From: Sneathiella sp.
GTDB lineage: Bacteria > Pseudomonadota > Alphaproteobacteria > Sneathiellales > Sneathiellaceae
Assembly (NCBI GenBank): GCA_002732675.1
Contig: NVRR01000169.1
Span: forward strand, 1 to 7,003
Length of the DNA: 7,003 nt
Reading direction: 5' to 3'
A program made the translations under genes and the position numbers. The notes beneath the pieces are model-generated. The model had not been told where the DNA came from. It worked only from the letters and a program-made list of their open reading frames with translations, and did no database searches. Of the stretch, positions 1 through 6,504 are shown piece by piece (within the stretch, counting starts at the first letter, position 1; each line of letters begins with the position of its first letter).

Positions 1-1189
1 GACCTTGGTCACGGAAAGTGCGACGGATACAACTTATTCCGCTGGCGGTGTTCAGGTCCACCCAAAAGCCCAGATCGATCAGCGCGGCCTGGTGACTGGT
101 TCAGATACTGATACACATATGGCCATTGCGGGCGACGGTTTCTTTGTTGTCCATACACTTCCCGATCCAACAGGATCAGGCAATTACATCTATACACGAG
201 CCGGTACGTTTGAGCCGGATGCCGCGGGTCTCCTGCGCAATGCACAAGGATACTATCTGCAAGGTTGGGAAATTGACGCAAACGGTAATATTCCGGCCAA
301 CCAATCTGACCTTGGCGCCTTATCGGCCGTTAATATAACGGGGCTTACGGGTAATGCAGAATCTACGTCCCTTATTAACCTGAAAGCTAATCTTTCTTCA
401 GATCAAACAACATTTGGCGCCGGGTATGTCGCGGGTGATATGGCGAACGGCACCACGACCCCGCATTTCGTTCGGTCTTTCCAGGTTTATGACACCATGG
501 GCTCATCCCATAGTGTCACTTTCAACTTCCTCCGCACAGGAACAGGGGTGACGCCGAACGAATGGACGGTTGAAGTCACCGCCGATACGGACGGTGACGG
601 GGATGAAGATTTACTGACGTCACAGGTTGTGGCCTTTAATTCGGACGGCGCCCTGGATATGAGTAGCTCAACACTGACAAATGCGCTGACGATCCCGTGG
701 GCCGCAACAATGGGCATTGGCACGCCTCAAAACATTGTTCTGAATTTCGGCTCAGACGGACAATCCGATGGGTTTACGCAGTCTGCTGCCGCCACTGAGC
801 TGGTGTCTTCAGAGGTTAATGGCGCGGTGTTCGGTGCGTTTGACTCTGTTTTCATCGATGAAGAAGGAACCGTGATCGCCAAGTTCGACAACGGAACGTC
901 AAAAGAAATCTATAAAATTCCGATTGCGACCTTTGCAAACCCCAACGGTCTTCGCAATCGGGATGGGAACTCCTATGACGAGACACCGGATAGTGGCGCA
1001 TTCACATTGCGCGAAGCCACACTTGGCGGGGCCGGCAGGATCATCTCTTCTGCTACCGAAGCCTCGACGGTGGATATTGCTGAGGAATTCACCCGGATGA
1101 TTGTCACCCAGCGGTCTTATTCGGCAGCCGGTAAAATCATCACCACGGCGGATGAAATGCTGGAAGAGCTGATCCGCCTGAAACGATAA
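1..1189 (+). CDS. flgE: Flagellar hook protein FlgE, 5' end cut off by the window
   Basis: FlgE polymerises into the extracellular hook, the universal joint between the flagellar rod and filament. The reading frame is already open at the window edge (ACC, TTG, GTC, ACG, GAA reads T-L-V-T-E, as in the interior of hook proteins), so the TTG at position 5 is not the true start; roughly 45 N-terminal residues, including the conserved basal-body rod motif, should lie upstream. Counting from that TTG, residues 38-50 carry the DTHMAIAGDGFFVVH block typical of hook/rod proteins, residues about 130-270 form the variable outer (FlgE D2-like) region, and residues 352-394 are the conserved C-terminal helix with VDIAEEFTRMIVTQRSYSA and ITTADEMLEELIRLKR. 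The gene ends with TAA at 1187-1189. An acidic loop DTDGDGDED sits at residues 194-202. Hook genes are usually sigma-54/FlbD targets in this group, but the promoter is outside the window. The C-terminus makes the assignment very secure; FlgF/FlgG are less likely given the length and D2 insert. Confidence 0.95.
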   Translation, partial: TLVTESATDTTYSAGGVQVHPKAQIDQRGLVTGSDTDTHMAIAGDGFFVVHTLPDPTGSGNYIYTRAGTFEPDAAGLLRNAQGYYLQGWEIDANGNIPANQSDLGALSAVNITGLTGNAESTSLINLKANLSSDQTTFGAGYVAGDMANGTTTPHFVRSFQVYDTMGSSHSVTFNFLRTGTGVTPNEWTVEVTADTDGDGDEDLLTSQVVAFNSDGALDMSSSTLTNALTIPWAATMGIGTPQNIVLNFGSDGQSDGFTQSAAATELVSSEVNGAVFGAFDSVFIDEEGTVIAKFDNGTSKEIYKIPIATFANPNGLRNRDGNSYDETPDSGAFTLREATLGGAGRIISSATEASTVDIAEEFTRMIVTQRSYSAAGKIITTADEMLEELIRLKR

Positions 1190-1214
1190 CAAATAGAACC
1201 TCCTAAAACCTGAC

Positions 1215-1248
1215 CTTCATGGCGGAAAAACAAGCTTTCGCCATGAAG
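1215..1248 (+). terminator. Stem-loop downstream of flgE, possible weak or factor-dependent terminator
   Basis: A perfect 10-bp inverted repeat (CTTCATGGCG at 1215-1224 with CGCCATGAAG at 1239-1248) can extend inward by about three pairs, leaving a loop of about 8 bases. It lies 25 bases after the flgE stop. No T-run follows it on the + strand (the next bases are ACAAAATTAA), so it is not a classic intrinsic terminator. It could protect the flgE mRNA 3' end or insulate sciP. The pairing is seen directly; the function is inferred. Confidence 0.45.
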
Positions 1249-1254
1249 ACAAAA

Positions 1255-1299
1255 TTAACCAAGACCTTTAGCGGTTTGTTAAATCGATACAGCTATCAT
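1255..1299 (+). promoter_or_regulatory. Possible sciP promoter with imperfect CtrA-like half-sites
   Basis: TTAACC at 1255-1260 is followed by TTTA at 1267-1270, an 8-base gap from TTAA where the CtrA consensus is TTAA-N7-TTAA. Another isolated TTAA lies at 1279-1282. TATCAT at 1294-1299 resembles a -10 element, with no clear -35 beyond the CtrA-like region. sciP is under CtrA control in Caulobacter, which makes the match worth noting, but the spacing is off by one and the region is AT-rich, so chance is possible. Confidence 0.3.
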
Positions 1300-1337
1300 C
1301 CTAACTCTAGACAAAAGTGTAATGAGGTAATGTAAGC

Positions 1338-1637
1338 ATGCAGTCGCATATGGACCGCAAAGTTCACCGGATAATAGGCTTGGATGGTCAGCCAATGACA
1401 GTCCATGATCTACCGCCAAAAGATACCAAGAGGTGGGTCATCAGACGTAAGGCTGAAGTCGTCGCTGCTGTTCGCGGTGGATTGATCAGCCTGGATGATG
1501 CCTGCAATCGGTATACGCTATCGGTTGAGGAATTTTTATCCTGGCAGAAAGCCATCGACAAACACGGTCTTCCGGGATTGCGGACAACCCGCATCCAGGA
1601 ATATCGGCCCGGTGATCCAATGCATCGAAATGATTAA
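1338..1637 (+). CDS. sciP: SciP, DUF1153-family inhibitor of CtrA-dependent transcription
   Basis: A small helical protein of 99 residues. In Caulobacter, SciP binds CtrA and/or DNA at CtrA promoters and blocks recruitment of RNA polymerase, so CtrA target genes are shut off in newborn swarmer cells. The family core is unmistakable: KRWVIRRKAEVVAAVRGGL at residues 31-49, then a helix-turn-helix-like stretch SLDDACNRYTLSVEEFLSWQKAID (51-74) and the closing motif GLPGLRTTRIQEYR (77-90). The ATG at 1338 is preceded by GAGG at 1324-1327, ten bases upstream; an in-frame ATG at 1350 would give a 95-residue protein but lacks as good a ribosome site. The gene stands alone between flgE and the fliF operon, with its own terminator downstream. 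This location beside flgE and fliF resembles the Caulobacter arrangement. Identity is firm; the exact regulatory mechanism here is inferred from the family. Confidence 0.93.
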   Translation: MQSHMDRKVHRIIGLDGQPMTVHDLPPKDTKRWVIRRKAEVVAAVRGGLISLDDACNRYTLSVEEFLSWQKAIDKHGLPGLRTTRIQEYRPGDPMHRND

Positions 1638-1667
1638 GTAAAACAATTTCTTTTAGTGATTATGAGC

Positions 1668-1694
1668 AAGCCCGGCGGTTTCGTCGGGCTTTTT
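1668..1694 (+). terminator. Intrinsic terminator of sciP
   Basis: AAGCCCGGCG (1668-1677) pairs with CGTCGGGCTT (1682-1691), one pair being G-U, around a GTTT loop, and a T-run (1690-1694) closes the structure. It lies 30 bases after the sciP stop. The GC-rich stem plus T tract is a textbook rho-independent terminator and separates sciP from the fliF operon. Confidence 0.85.
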
Positions 1695-1747
1695 CGTTGC
1701 ACGCCTCTCTGGCACAGCCCGCCTCCGTTTTGCGACGGCACGCGTCC

Positions 1748-1760
1748 GCCGAATTTCGGC
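1748..1760. repeat. 13-base palindrome GCCGAATTTCGGC upstream of fliF, candidate operator
   Basis: Two 6-base arms (GCCGAA and TTCGGC) flank a single central T. With so short a centre a stable hairpin is limited to about four pairs, so a dimeric DNA-binding protein site is the more natural reading. It lies 42 bases upstream of the CtrA-like box and about 130 bases before the fliF start. The Caulobacter fliF promoter region carries an FlbD-binding ftr element, but I cannot match this palindrome to that consensus with confidence. Confidence 0.35.
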
Positions 1761-1801
1761 TAGGCAATTAATTCCGCTAACTGGGCAATATTTGCCGACT
1801 G

Positions 1802-1816
1802 TTAACCTCTTGTTTA
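1802..1816 (+). promoter_or_regulatory. CtrA-like box in the fliF operon promoter
   Basis: TTAACCTCTTGTTTA reads TTAA-N7-TTTA, one mismatch from the CtrA consensus TTAA-N7-TTAA, and the left half is the favoured TTAACC. It lies 73 bases upstream of the preferred fliF start, in the only gap that can hold a promoter for the six-gene operon, just after the sciP terminator. In Caulobacter the fliF operon is an early, CtrA-activated class II flagellar operon. No strong -10 hexamer stands out downstream (TATTTT at 1828-1833 is a weak candidate). Confidence 0.5.
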
Positions 1817-1889
1817 TCTCCTCGTCGTATTTTCCTTACACAGACAGAAAAATTTTACGCGTTTTTTATGATAAATGTAGGTGCCTGCC

Positions 1890-3563
1890 GTGAACGGAAT
1901 TAGTCAGCTTCTTCAAAGCCTGGGATCAGTCAGATTAATTATTCTTGGTGTCGTTGGCGTCGGATTAATTGCGCTCATCATGATGATGGCAACGCGGATC
2001 AGCGCTCCCGACTACGCCCTGCTTTATGGTGGGCTTGAGCCCTCCGACAGCGCCGCCATTGTGACCCGTCTTGACGCAGACAAGATCCCCTATCAAATAA
2101 AAAATGATGGCCGGAATATCCTGGTGCCTCAGGATCAGGTGGCCCGCCTTCGCCTCAGCATGGCAGAGGCAGGCGTACCAAATGGGGGATCAGTCGGCTA
2201 TGAAATTTTTGACAGCTCCGATACTTTTGACACAACAAGCTTCGTTCAGAATGTGAATTATATTCGTGCCCTGGAAGGGGAACTTTCCCGCACCATCCGC
2301 GCCCTCAAGAATGTCTCCGCCGTGCGCATCCATCTGGTTTTGCCAAAGCGCGAAGTCTTCAGTCGCGACAAACGGGAGGCCAGCGCCTCTATTGTGCTTA
2401 AACTCCGCGGTCGGGGTCGCCTGACCGATGAGCAAATCTCGGCCATTCAGCATCTAACAGCTGCCGCCGTCCCGTCCCTGACACCTGCGCATATTTCCAT
2501 TGTTGATGAAAATGGCAACCTTCTCGCCCGCGGCGACGGACAGGACACACCGGGCACCGGTGGTGCCTCACAAACCGACTTTATGCGGGTGACGTATGAG
2601 ACGCGGTTGAAAGAACAAATCGAGCAGTTACTGGAAAAATCTCTGGGCGTCGGAAATGTCCGCGCCGAGGTGAGCGCCATCATGGACTTTGACCAGCGAA
2701 CCATTCATTCAGAAACCTATGATCCAGACAGTCAGGTTGTTCGGTCCACACAATCGGTGGAAGAATCCAGCACGGCAAATGAAGGGCTCTCTGCTGAAGG
2801 TGCCGTCAGTGTTGCTAATAATCTGCCCGAGGCCGACGCCAATATCGGTGACAACAGCACATCAGAAAATGCGTCATCACGGACCGAAGAAACCGTCAAT
2901 TACGAAATTTCGAAAACCATCACGACGGAAACACGCAAGTCCGGTCTGGTCCGCCGCTTGACGGTGGCCGTCCTGTTAAATGGCCGCACTGAAACCGCAG
3001 ATGACGGCACCCTAACCTATCAGCCGTTAGAAGAAACGGCGCTTTTGCAGGTCGGACGGCTCGTCAAATCCGCCATCGGATTTGATGAAGAACGCGGCGA
3101 CGTTGTCGAAGTCGTCAATATGCAATTTGTGCGAACCATCGAAGATTTTTCGGATGAAGAAGTTGTCTCGGACGAGATCTTCATGGGCCTGAACAAAGCC
3201 GATCTTTTCAAAATGGGAGAGATGGGCGTATTGGTGGTCGTCGCCCTGCTTGCTCTGCTCCTCGTTGTCCGGCCATTGCTTAATCGTGCCCTCACTGCGG
3301 GCGGCGGTGTTCCGGCGCTTGCGGGTCCAGGCGGCGTTGCGGTCGCCGGGGCGATCGGCAGCGGGGCCGCTGCGCAAGGTGGCACGCCGGGTCAGCAGGC
3401 GATCACATCTCAAACCTTAAACGAAGTAGATAGTACGATTGATCTCGACCAGGTTGACGGTCAGGTCAAGACATCTGCGCTCAATAAAGTCAGCGAAATT
3501 GTTGACAAACACCCAGACGAAGCCATCGCCATTCTTCGTAGCTGGCTCTATCAAGACGCGTAA
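1890..3563 (+). CDS. fliF: Flagellar MS-ring protein FliF
   Basis: FliF forms the inner-membrane MS ring that houses the export gate and carries the C ring. Numbering from the upstream in-frame GTG at 1881 (560 residues), there is a transmembrane helix at about 19-37, a periplasmic YscJ/FliF domain at about 40-215 (with [38 protein letters not shown] and ASASIVLKL), a second ring-building domain at about 230-420 (with [15 protein letters not shown]), a second transmembrane helix at about 448-465, a Gly/Ala-rich cytoplasmic linker at 472-505, and a C-terminal FliG-binding tail at 528-560 ([19 protein letters not shown], then ILRSWLYQD). I prefer the GTG at 1890 because AGGTG at 1879-1883 is a ribosome site at 6 bases from it and overlaps the 1881 codon; this gives 557 residues starting M-N-G-I-S. 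First gene of the operon; fliG follows after 14 bases. Length and architecture are normal for the family. Confidence 0.97.
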   Translation: MNGISQLLQSLGSVRLIILGVVGVGLIALIMMMATRISAPDYALLYGGLEPSDSAAIVTRLDADKIPYQIKNDGRNILVPQDQVARLRLSMAEAGVPNGGSVGYEIFDSSDTFDTTSFVQNVNYIRALEGELSRTIRALKNVSAVRIHLVLPKREVFSRDKREASASIVLKLRGRGRLTDEQISAIQHLTAAAVPSLTPAHISIVDENGNLLARGDGQDTPGTGGASQTDFMRVTYETRLKEQIEQLLEKSLGVGNVRAEVSAIMDFDQRTIHSETYDPDSQVVRSTQSVEESSTANEGLSAEGAVSVANNLPEADANIGDNSTSENASSRTEETVNYEISKTITTETRKSGLVRRLTVAVLLNGRTETADDGTLTYQPLEETALLQVGRLVKSAIGFDEERGDVVEVVNMQFVRTIEDFSDEEVVSDEIFMGLNKADLFKMGEMGVLVVVALLALLLVVRPLLNRALTAGGGVPALAGPGGVAVAGAIGSGAAAQGGTPGQQAITSQTLNEVDSTIDLDQVDGQVKTSALNKVSEIVDKHPDEAIAILRSWLYQDA

Positions 3564-3577
3564 GGGAACCAGGTCAA

Positions 3578-4591
3578 ATGAACATTTCAGATCCAAAAAA
3601 TCTCTCTGGGCCCGATAAAGCTGCCGTTATGATGTTGGCGCTTGGCGACGAGCATTCCAAGGAATTGTGGTCCCGCCTTGATGAAGAAGAGATCAAGGAG
3701 ATTTCGCAAGCCATGTCAAACCTCGGAGCAATCGCTTCGGAGGCGATGGAATCCCTGTTCGTGGAATTTGCCAGCAAAATCTCGGCGACCGGGAATATTG
3801 TTGGCTCCTATGAAGCAACGGAGCGGCTGCTGATGAAAACACTTTCCGGGGATCGCGTCGAAAATATCATGGAAGAAATCCGCGGGCCCGCCGGTCGGAC
3901 CATGTGGGACAAGCTCGCGAACGTCAACGAACAGGTTCTCGCCAATTACTTGAAAAATGAATATCCGCAAACCGTTGCGGTGGTCATGAGCAAGATAAGC
4001 TCCACTCACGCGGCGAAGGTGCTGGCGACATTGCCCGAAGACTTCTCGCTGGAAGTCGTCAACAGAATGCTGCAAATGGAATCGGTGCAGAAAGAAGTCC
4101 TGGATAAAATCGAAGACACCTTGCGTAGCGAATTTATGAGTAACCTCGCCAAATCCAACAAGCGCGACAGCCATGAAATGATGGCAGAAATCTTCAACAA
4201 CTTTGATCGCAATACCGAAGGACGGTTTATCTTGGCGCTGGAAGAAAGAAACCGCGACTCGGCGGAGAAGATCAAGGCCCTGATGTTTACCTTCGAAGAC
4301 CTTCTCAAGCTGGACCCCGCGGGCGTTCAGACGCTGCTTCGGAAGGTCGATAAGGAGCGCCTGGGTATGTGCATGAAAGGCGCGTCCGACAGTCTGCGCG
4401 ATCTTTTTTTCACCAATATGTCAGAACGGGCCGCCAAAATTCTGCGCGAAGATATGGAAGCCATGGGTCCGGTCCGCTTGAAAGACGTGGATGAAGCGCA
4501 AATGGAAATCGTCAATATTGCCAAAGAACTGGCAGATAGTGGCGAGATCTTGCTGGCCGATGGTGGCGGCGATGATGAGCTAGTTTACTAG
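3578..4591 (+). CDS. fliG: Flagellar motor switch protein FliG
   Basis: FliG is the C-ring protein that binds FliF with its N-terminal domain and takes torque from the stator with its C-terminal domain. The 337 residues show the three usual domains: N-terminal about 5-105 ([15 protein letters not shown] at 11-25), middle about 115-190 with the EHPQT-type motif as EYPQT (128-132), and C-terminal about 225-330 beginning after the MFTF hinge (236-239). The charged torque residues known from E. coli align here as K267 (K264), R284 (R281), E291 (D288, conservative change), D292 (D289) and R300 (R297), so the torque surface looks intact. The tail DDELVY resembles the usual acidic FliG end. ATG at 3578 is preceded by AAGGGAACCAGGT. 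It lies 14 bases after fliF and is one base from the downstream fliH start. Confidence 0.98.
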   Translation: MNISDPKNLSGPDKAAVMMLALGDEHSKELWSRLDEEEIKEISQAMSNLGAIASEAMESLFVEFASKISATGNIVGSYEATERLLMKTLSGDRVENIMEEIRGPAGRTMWDKLANVNEQVLANYLKNEYPQTVAVVMSKISSTHAAKVLATLPEDFSLEVVNRMLQMESVQKEVLDKIEDTLRSEFMSNLAKSNKRDSHEMMAEIFNNFDRNTEGRFILALEERNRDSAEKIKALMFTFEDLLKLDPAGVQTLLRKVDKERLGMCMKGASDSLRDLFFTNMSERAAKILREDMEAMGPVRLKDVDEAQMEIVNIAKELADSGEILLADGGGDDELVY

Positions 4592-4592
4592 G

Positions 4593-5249
4593 ATGCAATT
4601 GGCAATGACAACAAGTAACAAATTTATGTTCGACACCGAATTTAGCTCCGACGACCTCGTCGGTGGCACTGGCGGGAGTGCAACATCCGGCCAGACCGCC
4701 GTCTATTCAGAAGTACAAATGGACGAGATAAAAGCCCAGGCTTTTGAAGAGGGCCTCAGAAGCGGAAATGCCCAGTCTACAGAGAACGCGGAGGCATCTG
4801 TTGCCAAATCGATGGAAAGTCTGAGCGTCCAGTTGCAGGAGCTGGTCAGCAATCATGGCACGCAGATACAAGCGATTAAGCAAGACGCAGCCACGCTGGC
4901 GATGACAGTTGCCGGGAAAATTGCTCCGGCACTGATCCAGATGGCACCGCAGGCAGAAGTGAGCAAGCTTATTGAAGACAGCCTTGCTGAATTACATAAC
5001 GAACCGCGCATTGTTGTCCGGGCCAGCGAAGAGAATTGTGAGGCTCTTCGCGAAAAGATCGACGGCATGGCAGCGCGCGCCGGATTTCAGGGCAACATCA
5101 TTATGCTGCCCGATCCGAACCTGCTGGCAAGTGACTGCCGGATTGAATGGGCCGATGGCGGCGTCGAGCGGAAAATTGAAGATATTCAGCAAAAAATAAA
5201 CGGAATTATCAGCAGGTTTGCCCATCCCAACGGGACGGCAGACAGCTAA
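4593..5249 (+). CDS. fliH: FliH (FlbE), regulator of the flagellar export ATPase
   Basis: FliH is a cytoplasmic elongated dimer that holds the FliI ATPase, controls it, and docks it to FliN at the C ring; in Caulobacter the same locus was named flbE. The 218 residues show a short N-terminal segment KFMFDTEFSSDD (10-21), a Gly/Ser-rich linker (24-34), a helical, probably coiled-coil region (about 40-105), and the diagnostic C-terminal domain at about 135-210 with RIVVRASEENCEALREKI and DCRIEWADGGVERKIEDI. The first ATG (4593) begins one base after the fliG stop, which favours translational coupling; the in-frame ATG at 4605 is a real alternative, with AGGA 11 bases upstream, and would remove four residues. 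No fliI is adjacent, so the ATPase must be encoded elsewhere. N-terminal sequence of the family is weakly conserved; the assignment rests on the C-terminal motif and context. Confidence 0.92.
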   Translation: MQLAMTTSNKFMFDTEFSSDDLVGGTGGSATSGQTAVYSEVQMDEIKAQAFEEGLRSGNAQSTENAEASVAKSMESLSVQLQELVSNHGTQIQAIKQDAATLAMTVAGKIAPALIQMAPQAEVSKLIEDSLAELHNEPRIVVRASEENCEALREKIDGMAARAGFQGNIIMLPDPNLLASDCRIEWADGGVERKIEDIQQKINGIISRFAHPNGTADS

Positions 5250-5264
5250 ATCACAGATTAAAAA

Positions 5265-5283
5265 GGTCAGCGCCGATCTGACC
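5265..5283 (+). repeat. Inverted repeat in the fliH-fliN gap
   Basis: GGTCAG (5265-5270) and CTGACC (5278-5283) form a perfect 6-bp stem with a 7-base loop, ending five bases before the AAGGAG ribosome site of fliN. This is the longest gap inside the operon. It could be an RNA processing or stability element, or adjust FliN translation; there is no T-run, so termination is unlikely. The pairing is seen; the role is speculative. Confidence 0.35.
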
Positions 5284-5301
5284 AATTGAAGGAGAAGACA
5301 C

Positions 5302-5691
5302 GTGGCGGAAGATGAAAATTTAGAACTTGAAGAGCTCAGTGAAACCGTCGAGGCGGAAGGTCAGCCAGACCCCCAGGCGGACGCGGCGTCGACAGATGTC
5401 GCCGTTGACTCCGGCTCGGAAGACGGTACAGAAATCGCCAGAACGGCTGCTGATCTGGAATCGGTTTTTGACATTCCCGTGCATGTCTCTGCGGTGCTGG
5501 GAAAATCGCGCATGCAGGTGAGCCAGCTTCTGAAACTGGGGCGTGGCGCGGTGGTCGAGCTCGACCGCAAAGTCGGTGAAGCCATCGATATTTACGTCAA
5601 CAACCGTCTTGTCGCGCGCGGCGAGGTGGTGGTTGTCGAAGACCGTCTCGGTGTCACCATGACGGAAATTATCAAGTCTGATCGACGTTAA
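5302..5691 (+). CDS. fliN: Flagellar motor switch protein FliN
   Basis: FliN forms the lower part of the C ring, takes part in switching, and receives FliH-FliI during export. The 129-residue protein has an acidic, low-complexity N-terminal tail (residues 1-45, rich in Glu, Asp and Ala) and a complete SpoA/FliN surface-presentation domain from about 50 to 127: IPVHVSAVLGKSRMQVSQLL, LGRGAVVELDRKVGEAIDIY, and VNNRLVARGEVVVVEDRLGV followed by TEII. The start is GTG at 5302, supported by AAGGAG at 5289-5294, seven bases upstream, the best ribosome site in the window. No fliM is seen next to it, so the larger C-ring partner is encoded elsewhere. The acidic tail resembles those of other alphaproteobacterial FliN proteins and is not itself a sign of a fusion. 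Confidence 0.96.
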   Translation: MAEDENLELEELSETVEAEGQPDPQADAASTDVAVDSGSEDGTEIARTAADLESVFDIPVHVSAVLGKSRMQVSQLLKLGRGAVVELDRKVGEAIDIYVNNRLVARGEVVVVEDRLGVTMTEIIKSDRR

Positions 5692-5705
5692 GGGCGGGTA
5701 GCGCT

Positions 5706-6482
5706 GTGACTAAAATAGATTTCGCAACAATCTTTGGCCTGTTTGGCGGTTTTTCGGTGATCACCGGCGCCGTTATTCTTGGCGGATCCGTGGGGTCCTT
5801 TTTCAATGTGCCGGCCGTTTTGATCGTGCTCGGCGGCACCTTTCTGGTGACCACCGTCAGCTTTTCCATAGGGGAAGTCATCCGGGCGCAAAAACTGATC
5901 GGCACCACGCTTTTTGGCCGCAATGACGCCCCGGATCAAGCGGCATATTCCATGCTGGATCTGGCGGAACAATGCCGCGGTAAGGGCGTGCTGCATTTAC
6001 AAAACCACATGCAGACGCTGGAAGAAGACAGCTTTCAGCGCAAATCCCTACAGCTGGTCGTCGATGGCCTGCCGGCGGAAGAAGTCAATCGCATCCTGCA
6101 GAATGATCTGAACGGCATGATTGCCCGTCATAATTCTGGCTCTGGTGTCTTGCGGAAAGCCGCAGAAGTGGCTCCGGCCATGGGCCTGATCGGTACATTG
6201 GTGGGCCTTGTCCAGATGCTGAGCAACCTCAACGATCCGACAACAATTGGTCCGGCCATGGCCGTCGCGCTGCTGACAACTTTCTACGGAGCCGTGCTTG
6301 CCAATATGTTCTTCAATCCACTGGCGTCGAAACTGGAGCGCAATTCCGCCGAGGAAGTACTGCTCAATCGGGTCTTTATGCTGGGGGCCGCGTCTATTGG
6401 ACGCCAGGAAAACCCCCGTCGCCTTGAAATGTTAATCAACACACTACTGCCGCCGTCAAACCGCGTTCAGTATTTTAGTTAA
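5706..6482 (+). CDS. motA: PomA/MotA-type flagellar stator protein
   Basis: MotA-family proteins form, with MotB, the ion-conducting stator that turns FliG. The 258 residues match the PomA branch closely: TM1 about 5-27, TM2 about 33-52 (VPAVLIVLGGTFLV), a cytoplasmic torque loop about 55-150, TM3 about 154-174 (VAPAMGLIGTLVGLVQML) and TM4 about 183-206 (GPAMAVALLTTFYGAVLANM). The two conserved prolines are P157 and P205 (E. coli P173 and P222). The threonines linked to sodium use in PomA (T158, T186) have counterparts at T164 and T191/T192, but this does not prove sodium coupling. In the loop motif R-x2-G-x3-L-E the arginine is R91, while the glutamate (E. coli E98) is Q99. The start is GTG at 5706 with AGGG at 5691-5694 upstream, overlapping the fliN stop. 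No motB follows; flbD does. The family is certain; whether it is the main stator or an accessory copy is open. Confidence 0.92.
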   Translation: MTKIDFATIFGLFGGFSVITGAVILGGSVGSFFNVPAVLIVLGGTFLVTTVSFSIGEVIRAQKLIGTTLFGRNDAPDQAAYSMLDLAEQCRGKGVLHLQNHMQTLEEDSFQRKSLQLVVDGLPAEEVNRILQNDLNGMIARHNSGSGVLRKAAEVAPAMGLIGTLVGLVQMLSNLNDPTTIGPAMAVALLTTFYGAVLANMFFNPLASKLERNSAEEVLLNRVFMLGAASIGRQENPRRLEMLINTLLPPSNRVQYFS

Positions 6483-6504
6483 GTCTAGTTAGGAGTTCGA
6501 GCAA

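Noticed and set aside
427..433. TGTCGCG, reported as a SciP-associated DNA motif, inside flgE (also at 5610-5616 in fliN and on the opposite strand inside fliF and fliG)
   Set aside because: Seven-base matches lie inside coding sequence at a density compatible with chance, with no copy near the fliF promoter.
1710..1733. TGGCAC at 1710 as a sigma-54 -24 element upstream of fliF
   Set aside because: The required GC at the -12 position is absent: GG at 1711-1712 is followed ten bases later by CT. The fliF operon is also expected to be CtrA rather than sigma-54 dependent.
1662..1763. 33-codon open frame (ATG at 1662, TAG at 1761) in the sciP-fliF gap
   Set aside because: It runs straight through the intrinsic terminator hairpin, has no ribosome site, and its composition suggests no real protein.
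3291..3390. GC-rich Gly/Ala repeat-like stretch in fliF
   Set aside because: It encodes the flexible cytoplasmic linker between TM2 and the FliG-binding tail; it is low complexity but not an ordered repeat and is usual for the family.
3020..3413. Two overlapping minus-strand open frames opposite fliF (121 and 128 codons)
   Set aside because: They are low-complexity or unrecognisable proteins antisense to the FliF C-terminal half, a GC-rich region that suppresses stops; nothing supports expression.
3716..4174. 152-codon open frame on the minus strand opposite fliG
   Set aside because: It lies wholly inside a firmly identified fliG, has no ribosome site or recognisable domain, and is expected from codon bias on the opposite strand.
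6479..6492. TTAA-N6-TTAG before flbD as a CtrA box
   Set aside because: The spacing is six rather than seven, one half is mismatched, and it overlaps the motA-like stop codon and the flbD ribosome site, so it is most likely chance within an operon.
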